Assembly: GCA_964534955.1 (NCBI GenBank)
Contig: CAZHRR010000073.1
Span: forward strand, 1 to 11,301
DNA from: UBA2128 sp964534955
GTDB taxonomy: Bacteria > Fidelibacterota > Marinisomatia > Marinisomatales > UBA2128
DNA: 11,301 nucleotides
Reading direction: 5' to 3'
Of this stretch, positions 1 to 5,327 are shown piece by piece. The translations under genes were made by a program, and so were the position numbers. The notes under the pieces were generated by a model. It was not told the origin of the DNA. It saw nothing but the letters and a program-made list of their open reading frames with translations, and made no database searches. The stretch's first letter is position 1; every line of letters starts with the position of its first letter.

Positions 1-1
1 A

Positions 2-64
2 GAAGTTGAGGCGCCTTTTCGAATATTTAATAAAGACTACATGGGATTTTTAGGTTGTATATGA
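2..64 (+). CDS. C-terminal fragment of an unidentified protein
   Basis: An open plus-strand frame enters from the left window edge and ends at TGA (62-64). It gives a 20-residue tail ending DYMGFLGCI. The fragment is too short to identify. The main support that it is a real gene end is that its stop overlaps an ATG (61-63) as ATGA, the usual arrangement of translationally coupled genes. The reading frame upstream of the window is needed for any functional call. Alternatively, the two frames are one gene split by a frameshift near base 62. Confidence 0.4.
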   Translation, partial: EVEAPFRIFNKDYMGFLGCI

Positions 65-156
65 CTGGTATTTTGGTAGAAAAGGGCAGTGTAGAAATGT
101 CAGAGGAAGAGAAAGAAGATCTGGTGGCAAAGATTATTGATGAAGTAAAGATATAA
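61..156 (+). CDS. Small hypothetical ORF (31 aa), ATGA-coupled to the upstream gene
   Basis: ATG (61-63) overlaps the preceding TGA, and the frame runs to TAA (154-156), giving 31 residues. An AGG at 52-54 lies six bases upstream and could act as a weak ribosome binding site. The N-terminal half starts MTGILVEKGSVEM. The C-terminal half is an acidic and basic probable helix (SEEEKEDLVAKIIDEVKI) with a hydrophobic face, which looks like real protein rather than random translation. I do not recognise a family. It could be a microprotein co-translated with its neighbour, or the true C-terminus of the upstream protein if the boundary reflects a frameshift. Confidence 0.35.
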   Translation: MTGILVEKGSVEMSEEEKEDLVAKIIDEVKI

Positions 157-250
157 AACGGGATTGAAAATTTTTTGCTTCCCAAAGACATCTTTATTTG
201 ATAATGTTACAGAAGACTTTACAAAACTGTGAAGAAAAAAGAAGAAAAAA

Positions 251-273
251 TCGTCTGATTGAGGCGGAGACGA
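251..273 (+). repeat. Inverted repeat / hairpin 1 in the leader
   Basis: TCGTCT (251-256) pairs perfectly with AGACGA (268-273) around an 11-base loop. It follows directly on an A-rich purine tract. It is the first of three hairpins within about 100 bp. Confidence 0.35.
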
Positions 274-287
274 AGTCAATAGCGGGG

Positions 288-320
288 CTATGGACAAGTT
301 TTCCAACGAAAAGTCCGCAG
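288..320 (+). repeat. Bulged hairpin 2 in the leader
   Basis: CTATGGAC (288-295) pairs with GTCCGCAG (313-320) with one mismatch and one G-T wobble. An AAG bulge follows, then TTTTC (299-303) pairs with GAAAA (308-312) around a CAAC loop. Twelve of thirteen positions can pair, which makes this the best-formed structure in the leader. Confidence 0.4.
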
Positions 321-451
321 GATCTACGAAGGAGGCTGTGCCCTGTGGACAGGCGAATTTTACACTTTTTATTTGTGCAGTAGGTTTTGCAAAGCCTTCT
401 TATACTGTACTTAATAAAAAACAAGCACGCCTGGCATTCATGACTGTCTAA
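290..451 (+). CDS. Possible small ORF (53 aa), doubtful
   Basis: An ATG-initiated frame (290-292) runs to TAA (449-451) and ends 18 bases before the SHOCT start codon. It encodes 53 residues beginning MDKFSNEKSAGSTKEA, with a short hydrophobic patch (FTLFICAVGFA, about residues 24-34). In favour: same strand as the SHOCT gene, close spacing, and uninterrupted over the whole structured part of the leader. Against: no convincing ribosome binding site at a normal distance before the ATG, no recognised family, and its start lies inside a hairpin. It may be chance. Confidence 0.2.
   Translation: MDKFSNEKSAGSTKEAVPCGQANFTLFICAVGFAKPSYTVLNKKQARLAFMTV
401..406 (+). promoter_or_regulatory. Possible -10 box for the SHOCT gene
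   Basis: TATACT lies 63 bases before the SHOCT start codon. The hexamer 17 bases upstream (CAGTAG) is a poor -35 match, so this is only a weak sigma-70-like candidate. Confidence 0.25.
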
Positions 452-469
452 AAGAAAGGAGAAAAACAG

Positions 470-718
470 ATGGGGACAGGACAACATATGTGGTGGGGTG
501 GATGGTGGATATTCCCCATAATAATGTTCATAATAATGATGGTCTTCTTTTTCCTGATGTCAGGACGAAGAGGCTTCAAACCACCGTGGATGCAAGATTC
601 AGATAGACATCATCACGAAATCACAGACTCAGAAACACCTTTGGAGATACTAAAGAAACGATATGCTAAAGGTGAAATTACCAAAGATGAATTTGATCAG
701 ATGAAAAAAGACCTCTAG
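470..718 (+). CDS. Small membrane protein with C-terminal SHOCT domain
   Basis: This 82-residue protein has an excellent ribosome binding site (AAAGGAG at 455-461, eight bases before ATG). The N-terminus is rich in Trp, Met and Gly (HMWWGGWW, residues 6-13) and leads into one hydrophobic span (about residues 12-30). A basic stretch (SGRRG) and a His cluster (HHH, 47-49) follow. Residues 55-82 form a SHOCT (short C-terminal) domain, with TPLEILKKRYAKGEITKDEF matching the family core of a helix, a GEIT turn and a second helix. SHOCT domains are short oligomerisation or anchoring modules whose molecular role is mostly unknown. The layout of one membrane helix plus SHOCT is common and complete. 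It stands alone on its strand, convergent with cdaA. A link to metal or respiratory chain genes is speculative here. Confidence 0.85.
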   Translation: MGTGQHMWWGGWWIFPIIMFIIMMVFFFLMSGRRGFKPPWMQDSDRHHHEITDSETPLEILKKRYAKGEITKDEFDQMKKDL

Positions 719-843
719 ATTTCCAGCTCGAAACTCGATGATTACAAGGATAATATTTACGAAGATCCTTTAATATCCCACTGTACTCAACATAGTCTAA
801 ACTATTAGGCTTCTTCATGAACTGGATTTGCTTTTTGTATTTT

Positions 844-864
844 AAGAGAGTTCATTCTCTTTTT
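844..864 (+). terminator. Probable weak terminator of the SHOCT gene
   Basis: AAGAGA (844-849) pairs with TCTCTT (856-861) around a six-base loop, and the descending arm runs into T (862-864), so five T's end the structure. The stem is short and AT-rich. It lies 125 bp after the SHOCT stop and in the convergent gap with cdaA. Confidence 0.35.
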
Positions 865-871
865 GAAAGCT

Positions 872-888
872 GGTGGTGCTGCACCGCC
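872..888 (-). terminator. GC-rich hairpin after cdaA, possible terminator
   Basis: GGTGGTG (872-878) pairs with CACCGCC (882-888), including one wobble, around a three-base loop. It starts 16 bases beyond the cdaA stop. On the minus strand it is followed by AGCTTTC, so the T-tract is poor. It may end transcription of the long minus-strand run, or help separate the convergent genes. Confidence 0.35.
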
Positions 889-904
889 GTTCATTATGCT
901 ACTT

Positions 905-1678
905 TCACTCTCCCGACCCCACAAATAGATGCTCATTAAGTTTTCGCCGTAAGTCGAACTCGTCCAGATTAGGCTCCAGGACGCCGTTCATGGCTATGGC
1001 AATACGGCCGGTCTCCTCTGATACCAGCACAGCTATCACATCGGTCTCCTCACTGATACCCAAAGCCGCCCTGTGGCGGGTTCCGAACTTCGGGTCGAGC
1101 TGTTCTCTTTCTGTCAACGGCAGAATGCATTGAGCCGCTTCAAGCACGTCGTTCTGGATAATCACTGCACCATCGTGCATAGGTGACTGAGGATTGAATA
1201 TTGAGATCAGCAGCGGAGCTGTCACTTCCGACTTTAGAGATGTTCCAGACTCTTTGATGGTCTTCAGTCCTATATCACGCTGCAGGACGATCAGCCCACC
1301 CCACTTCCTCCGCTGAAGTTCGGCACAGGCTTCTGCCACGGCTTCAATGGTCTTGGATGTCCCTACCTTGAAGAGTCGCCGGATAAAGCGCGTTCGTCCA
1401 ACATAGATCAGGAGGCGACGCAGTTCAGGCTGGAACAGGATAACGAAAGCTACAACCCACACAGTCTGTATCTGATCCACGATCCAGATCATCCCCCGCA
1501 TACCGAAAGCCCGGAAGACAAATGATGATATTAGAATGATCACCAGTCCTACAAGCATGTGTCCGGCTCGAGTCCCCTTGAAATAGTGGTAAAGCTGGAT
1601 AAAAAGCCACGTCACCAGGGCGATGTCAATAACATCTACAAGTGTAATGGTCAGGAAGCCCAGTTTCAGGAGAGTCAT
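905..1678 (-). CDS. cdaA: Membrane diadenylate cyclase CdaA (DacA)
   Basis: This enzyme makes cyclic di-AMP from two ATP molecules. The 257-residue protein has three hydrophobic N-terminal segments (about residues 13-31, 41-57 and 70-84) followed by a cytoplasmic DAC (DisA_N) domain. The catalytic motifs are intact: MHDGA (167-171), with the DGA that coordinates metal and nucleotide, and GTRHRAA (199-205), with the RHR motif. SEETD (209-213) follows as usual. Length and order match the CdaA class rather than DisA or CdaS. ATG (1678) overlaps the folP stop as ATGA, and a GGAGGGAG lies within the end of folP, so translation is probably coupled. It is the last gene of the run. No cdaR (YbbR-like) regulator follows it, unlike in Firmicutes. 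Cyclic di-AMP typically governs potassium and osmolyte balance and cell-wall homeostasis. Confidence 0.95.
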   Translation of the reverse strand: MTLLKLGFLTITLVDVIDIALVTWLFIQLYHYFKGTRAGHMLVGLVIILISSFVFRAFGMRGMIWIVDQIQTVWVVAFVILFQPELRRLLIYVGRTRFIRRLFKVGTSKTIEAVAEACAELQRRKWGGLIVLQRDIGLKTIKESGTSLKSEVTAPLLISIFNPQSPMHDGAVIIQNDVLEAAQCILPLTEREQLDPKFGTRHRAALGISEETDVIAVLVSEETGRIAIAMNGVLEPNLDEFDLRRKLNEHLFVGSGE

Positions 1679-2508
1679 GCCGCCGCTCCCTCCATTTTAA
1701 TAGCATCAGTGATCAGAACCACCCGCCGCATCTCTTTCACATCATGCACGCGGACAATTTTCGCTCCGTTCAGGATGGCTGCCGTTATTGACGCAGATGT
1801 CCCTTCCAACCGCTCCTTCTCAGGCAGATTCAACGTTATTCCAATGAATGATTTTCTCGACGGTCCAACAAGAACGGGATAGCCCAGTTCCACAATTTTC
1901 TGCAGTTCATTCAGTATGACGAAATTGTCCTCCACGCGCTTTCCGAAACCTATCCCCGGATCGAGAATGATTTTCTCCTGAGAAATGCCGGCAGATTGAG
2001 CATAAGTAATCCGCTCCACGAAGAACTGCACCAGTTCTGCCATCAGGTCGTTGTAGCTGGGTTTGACTTGCATAGTCCTGGGCGTTCCTTTCATATGCAT
2101 GATGATGGTATGTACATCCCGCTCAGCCGCCAGCCGGGCCATATCGTCGTCTACCCTCAGCCCGGAGATATCGTTTATGATTTGAGCACCAGCATCCAGT
2201 GCCTTCTCCGCTATAGATGCTTTGTAGGTATCAATAGAGATAGGAATGTCAATCTTATTTCTAAGAGCGGAAATGACCGGCAGTACGCGCCGTTCTTCCT
2301 CTTTCTCACTGACAGGATCTGCTCCGGGCCGGGAAGACTCCCCGCCAATGTCAATAATGTCAGCTCCTTCTTCCGCCATCTGAATGGCTCGCTCCACAGC
2401 TTTTTCAGTGTCATAAAATTCACCACCATCGGAGAAGGAATCGGGAGTTACGTTCAAGACACCCTCGATGAGCGTCCGGTTCTGTAATAGAAGATCAGAG
2501 AAAGTCAT
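1675..2508 (-). CDS. folP: Dihydropteroate synthase FolP
   Basis: FolP condenses dihydropterin pyrophosphate with p-aminobenzoate to dihydropteroate in folate synthesis and is the target of sulfonamides. The 277-residue protein shows all the hallmark loops of the TIM barrel: GVLNVTPDSFSDGG (16-29), DIGGESSRPGA (53-63), SIDTYK (91-96), NDISG (112-116), DPGIGFGK (183-190), GPSRKSFIG (215-223) and RVHDV (253-257). The length is typical. The ATG start puts the first signature at the normal distance from the N-terminus, although no strong ribosome binding site is seen (AGGTG lies about 14 bases upstream). It lies 248 bp after ftsH and overlaps cdaA by four bases. ftsH followed by folP is also the order in E. 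coli. Confidence 0.96.
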   Translation of the reverse strand: MTFSDLLLQNRTLIEGVLNVTPDSFSDGGEFYDTEKAVERAIQMAEEGADIIDIGGESSRPGADPVSEKEEERRVLPVISALRNKIDIPISIDTYKASIAEKALDAGAQIINDISGLRVDDDMARLAAERDVHTIIMHMKGTPRTMQVKPSYNDLMAELVQFFVERITYAQSAGISQEKIILDPGIGFGKRVEDNFVILNELQKIVELGYPVLVGPSRKSFIGITLNLPEKERLEGTSASITAAILNGAKIVRVHDVKEMRRVVLITDAIKMEGAAA

Positions 2509-2590
2509 GATCGAAAAATTACACCTGAAGAAAGGCGTTCTCCGCGAAGATGGAGGCTAAAGGAAAAAGATTTATCACACTCTTAAAACC

Positions 2591-2600
2591 GACAATTGTC
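2591..2600. repeat. 10-bp perfect palindrome upstream of folP
   Basis: GACAATTGTC is a perfect dyad, 83-92 bases upstream of the folP start, in the stretch where a folP promoter would be expected. It could be an operator half-site pair, but a 10-bp AT-centred palindrome can occur by chance. No convincing promoter hexamers were found around it. Confidence 0.2.
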
Positions 2601-2631
2601 CAATAGAAAAGGGAGTGGGAATAAAGTCCAG

Positions 2632-2677
2632 ACCACCCCTTCACCCCTCCTTTCTAAGGAGGGGAAAGAGGGGAGGT
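2632..2677. repeat. Nested GC-rich palindrome, REP/MITE-like
   Basis: The core CCCCTCCTT (2644-2652) / AAGGAGGGG (2656-2664) is a perfect nine-base-pair stem with a three-base loop. It is nested in an outer imperfect repeat, ACCACCCCT (2632-2640) against AGGGGAGGT (2669-2677), eight of nine matching. Nested C-rich/G-rich palindromes like this are typical of dispersed repeats found between genes in many environmental bacteria. There is no T-tract on the minus strand side, which argues against a simple intrinsic terminator for ftsH. Confidence 0.6.
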
Positions 2678-2698
2678 ATTTCAGTTAAAATTTTCATT

Positions 2699-2721
2699 AA
2701 AGTTCTCATTTCTGAGACTTT
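2699..2721 (-). terminator. Weak hairpin downstream of ftsH
   Basis: Read on the minus strand, AAAGT and CTCA pair with TGAG and ACTTT around a GAAA tetraloop, with one bulged A. It lies 35-57 bases after the ftsH stop. The following bases contain short A and T runs but no clean T-tract. It may attenuate transcription or protect the 3' end of the ftsH message. Confidence 0.35.
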
Positions 2722-2756
2722 TGAATTTCCATCCGAATCACTTTCCCAGTTTAATA

Positions 2757-4784
2757 CTATTTTCCCTCTTTTTCCTCTTCCGTTGGCTCAGCCCCCGAGG
2801 GTGTTTCAGCAACAACTTCATCCTCCACGGTTTGACCATTATTTTCCCGGGCAGGACGTCTTTTCAATTTTTTCCCAGCCAGAATTCCATCTAATTCGGA
2901 ACCATCAATGGTTTCGTATTCCAGTAATACTTTGGCCAATGAATGAAGTTTATCAATGTTGTCTTTCAAGAGTTTAATGACATCTTTTTCTGCACCAGTG
3001 AGGATTTTAGTCACTTCCTTGTCGATTTTCTGTGCAGTCTCTTCGCTGTAGTCACGGTGCTTAGCGATCTCTCGTCCCAGGAAGATTTCTTCCTCCTTCT
3101 TACCGAATGTGAGGGGTCCCATAAGGTCGCTCATTCCCCACTCGCACACCATCTTTCGAGCTACTTTGGAAGCGATTTCTATGTCGTTGCCACCGCCTGT
3201 GGTCAGTTCTCCAAAGATGATCTGTTCTGCCGAGCGACCGCCCATGAGTACCATTAGCCGAGTCTCAATGTAGGACCGGGAGTAGTTATGCTTCTCATCA
3301 ATGGGGAGCTGTGCTGTGAGACCCAAAGCCCTTCCCCGAGGGATAATGGTCACTTTGTGAACGGGATCTGCGTCCGGCAGCAATATAGCTACAAGAGCAT
3401 GTCCCGATTCGTGATAGGCGGTCAACTCCTTCTCCTCATCACTTAGAATCATGCTCTTTCGCTCCACACCCATCATTACCTTATCTTTCGCCTCTTCGAA
3501 ATCATCCATTTCTACATTTGACTTATCTTTTCTCGCAGCCAGTAACGCAGCCTCGTTCACGATATTTTCAAGGTCAGCGCCCACAAGCCCTGGAGTCCCC
3601 TTGGCGATAGTTTCGAGATCAACATGATTCATGGGAATATCCCTGGTGTGAACTTTCAGGATGCCAAGCCTTCCTCTCACATCAGGAGCATCTACCACGA
3701 CCTGCCGGTCAAAGCGTCCCGGTCTTAGTAAGGCTGAATCGAGTACATCTGGACGGTTGGTTGCCGCCAGAATGATTATGTTGGTGTTGGGCTCAAATCC
3801 GTCCATCTCCACCAACAGGGCATTGAGAGTCTGCTCCCGTTCATCGTGACCGCCTCCGAGCCCAGCACCACGATGGCGGCCTACGGCATCAATCTCATCA
3901 ATGAATACAATTGCAGGAGCGTGCTTCTTCCCCTGCTCAAAAAGGTCCCGCACACGGGAAGCTCCCACGCCCACAAACATTTCCACAAAGTCAGCACCAC
4001 TGATACTGAAGAATGGCACTTCAGCTTCACCTGCTACGGCACGAGCCATCAGAGTCTTTCCTGTTCCGGGAGGTCCGAGTAACAGGACGCCCTTGGGAAT
4101 CCGCCCACCCAGCTTCTGGAATCGCTTTGGGTGTTTCAGGAACTTGATGACTTCTGTCAATTCTGTCTTGGCCTCTTCACAGCCAGCTACATCTTCAAAA
4201 GTAACCCCCGGTTTATCAGTCGTCCAGAGCCGTGCCCTGCTACGGCCAAAGCTGAAAAGTCCCTTTGTACCGCCGGCAGCACCCTGCATCCGCCGCATAA
4301 TGAAAATCCAGAATACAATTAACAGCAGCCATGGCGCCATACTCAGCAGGTATCCCATCCAGTCTACACTCGGTTTACTAAATGTATACTGGATTCCTTC
4401 TGTCTTCCATACCGCCTCCATCGCTTCGTCAGCTTCTCTTGGAAGTATAACCCAAAATGCATCTACTGGTATCCGTTGACTACCCCGTTCAACTGTACTT
4501 TGTCTCTTAAGCTCACCGTGAAATTCATTCTCAATAATCTCGGCGGATGCAATCATTTCTGAATTCAGGAAATGCTCATATTCCCAATATTCGAGCTTTA
4601 CTTCGTTAGCCCCTCTTCCAGTAAAAAGTCCAGAAACGAAAATGGCAGATATAAGGATGATGACCCAGATTAGGGATGTTTTTCCCGCCTGCTTCCATTG
4701 AAAGCCCTGATTATCCTTTTGCTGATCGTCACCACGCTGTTTGTCAGGTGTGTCGGGTTTGTTTCTCTTATTATCTTTACTCAT
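2757..4784 (-). CDS. ftsH: ATP-dependent zinc metalloprotease FtsH
   Basis: FtsH is a membrane-anchored hexameric AAA+ protease that degrades misfolded membrane proteins and short-lived regulators. The 675-residue protein has a charged, Gln/Asp/Lys-rich cytoplasmic N-terminus (1-35), TM1 (about 38-57), a small extracytoplasmic domain (about 60-140) and TM2 (about 144-163). Next come the AAA+ module with Walker A GPPGTGKT (237-244), pore loop FVG (270-272), Walker B FIDEID (294-299) and the second region of homology around ATNRP to GRFDR (341-360, Arg 357 and 360). The peptidase has HESGH (458-462) and the third zinc ligand in GGGNDIEIA (Asp 534). The C-terminal tail (about 640-675) is acidic and low complexity. 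All catalytic residues are present. The start is 15 bp after hpt with AAGGAA upstream. Confidence 0.98.
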   Translation of the reverse strand: MSKDNKRNKPDTPDKQRGDDQQKDNQGFQWKQAGKTSLIWVIILISAIFVSGLFTGRGANEVKLEYWEYEHFLNSEMIASAEIIENEFHGELKRQSTVERGSQRIPVDAFWVILPREADEAMEAVWKTEGIQYTFSKPSVDWMGYLLSMAPWLLLIVFWIFIMRRMQGAAGGTKGLFSFGRSRARLWTTDKPGVTFEDVAGCEEAKTELTEVIKFLKHPKRFQKLGGRIPKGVLLLGPPGTGKTLMARAVAGEAEVPFFSISGADFVEMFVGVGASRVRDLFEQGKKHAPAIVFIDEIDAVGRHRGAGLGGGHDEREQTLNALLVEMDGFEPNTNIIILAATNRPDVLDSALLRPGRFDRQVVVDAPDVRGRLGILKVHTRDIPMNHVDLETIAKGTPGLVGADLENIVNEAALLAARKDKSNVEMDDFEEAKDKVMMGVERKSMILSDEEKELTAYHESGHALVAILLPDADPVHKVTIIPRGRALGLTAQLPIDEKHNYSRSYIETRLMVLMGGRSAEQIIFGELTTGGGNDIEIASKVARKMVCEWGMSDLMGPLTFGKKEEEIFLGREIAKHRDYSEETAQKIDKEVTKILTGAEKDVIKLLKDNIDKLHSLAKVLLEYETIDGSELDGILAGKKLKRRPARENNGQTVEDEVVAETPSGAEPTEEEKEGK

Positions 4785-4799
4785 AAAACAATAAATTCC

Positions 4800-5327
4800 T
4801 TAATTGTTATCTTCCTTCATCTCGTCTTCAATGGAAAAAATTCCTTTCAAGTTCCTCCTTTTCTGATCCGCATCAAGTCCATAACCCACAACGTAATCAG
4901 GAGGAACCTCAAATCCTACATAATCCAAATCAAAATTTAGCTGTGCCACCTCTCTTTTAAAAAGCAAAGTTACCACCGCTACCGATGACGGTCCTGCGTC
5001 TTCTATGCGTGATTTCAAGAAGTTGATGGTTAACCCCGAATCCACAATATCCTCCACGATAATCACATCTCTCCCGGTAACATCAGATGAAATGTCCTTT
5101 CTCAAATGAATTGTACCCGAGGAGGCTGTCCCTTCGTAACTGGACAATTTGATAAAGTCCACTTCACAGTCAATATCCAGTTCGCGCACAAGATCGGCCA
5201 TAAAGATAAAGCTTCCGTTGAGTACTCCCACAAAAATGGGCTCCCTTCCATAGTAATCCTGTGAAATCTCTTCCCCCATTTCACATACCCGTGTAGCAAT
5301 TTGCTCAGCAGATATCAGTTCGCGCAT
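4800..5327 (-). CDS. hpt: Hypoxanthine-guanine phosphoribosyltransferase
   Basis: This enzyme salvages hypoxanthine and guanine by transferring phosphoribose from PRPP. The 175-residue protein has the type I PRT fold. VLNGSFIF (35-42) forms the first loop, and the SSYEGTASSG loop (62-71) is the flexible Ser-Tyr loop closing over the active site. The PRPP-binding motif is VIIVEDIVDSGLT (88-100). Near the C-terminus VVGYGLD (146-152) is as expected. The following segment reads RRNLKGI where the family usually has RNLPYI, a small departure. The start codon is set by a strong AAGGAGG (5335-5341), seven bases upstream and inside tilS. It overlaps the tilS end by 13 bp. The tilS-hpt-ftsH order is conserved across many bacteria, and in Bacillus TilS and HprT have been reported to activate ftsH together. 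Confidence 0.95.
   Translation of the reverse strand: MRELISAEQIATRVCEMGEEISQDYYGREPIFVGVLNGSFIFMADLVRELDIDCEVDFIKLSSYEGTASSGTIHLRKDISSDVTGRDVIIVEDIVDSGLTINFLKSRIEDAGPSSVAVVTLLFKREVAQLNFDLDYVGFEVPPDYVVGYGLDADQKRRNLKGIFSIEDEMKEDNN

Larger units (their letters stand above)
157..469 (+). other. Hairpin-rich non-coding or leader region upstream of the SHOCT gene
   Basis: This 313-bp gap has no confidently called gene. It begins with an A/T-rich part and a purine tract (about 229-250). It then carries three consecutive inverted repeats: TCGTCT/AGACGA (251-256 with 268-273), CTATGGAC/GTCCGCAG plus TTTTC/GAAAA (288-320) and CCTG/CAGG (342-353). An AAGGAGG (329-335) sits between the last two. The 3' part contains a TATACT (401-406) that may be the -10 box for the SHOCT gene. 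No known riboswitch or RNA family signature was recognised. It could be a structured 5' leader, a small RNA, or a degraded gene. Confidence 0.35.

Noticed and set aside
251..353. Possible CRISPR array
   Set aside because: The hairpins differ from each other and there are no direct repeats with regular spacers; none found elsewhere in the window.
300..360. Resemblance to RNase P or SRP RNA core (GAAAAGTCCG, GAAGGAGGC)
   Set aside because: The short matches are not in the right order and the required conserved elements and length are missing.
198..383. 61-residue plus-strand open frame in the leader
   Set aside because: Very Lys/Arg-rich because of the purine tract, crosses the hairpins, ends mid-region, no ribosome binding site or family.
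194..487. 97-residue minus-strand open frame
   Set aside because: Overlaps the well-supported ribosome binding site and start of the SHOCT gene on the other strand; composition looks non-coding.
1996..2487. 163-residue plus-strand open frame
   Set aside because: Antisense to folP, whose motifs cover the same bases. No recognisable domain.
2632..2677. Intrinsic terminator for ftsH
   Set aside because: The stem is strong, but no T-tract follows on the minus strand and it is 80-125 bases past the stop; a dispersed repeat fits better.
3901..4479. 192-residue plus-strand open frame
   Set aside because: It lies wholly antisense to the AAA+ region and N-terminus of ftsH, a clear full-length gene. 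No family features; a shadow frame.
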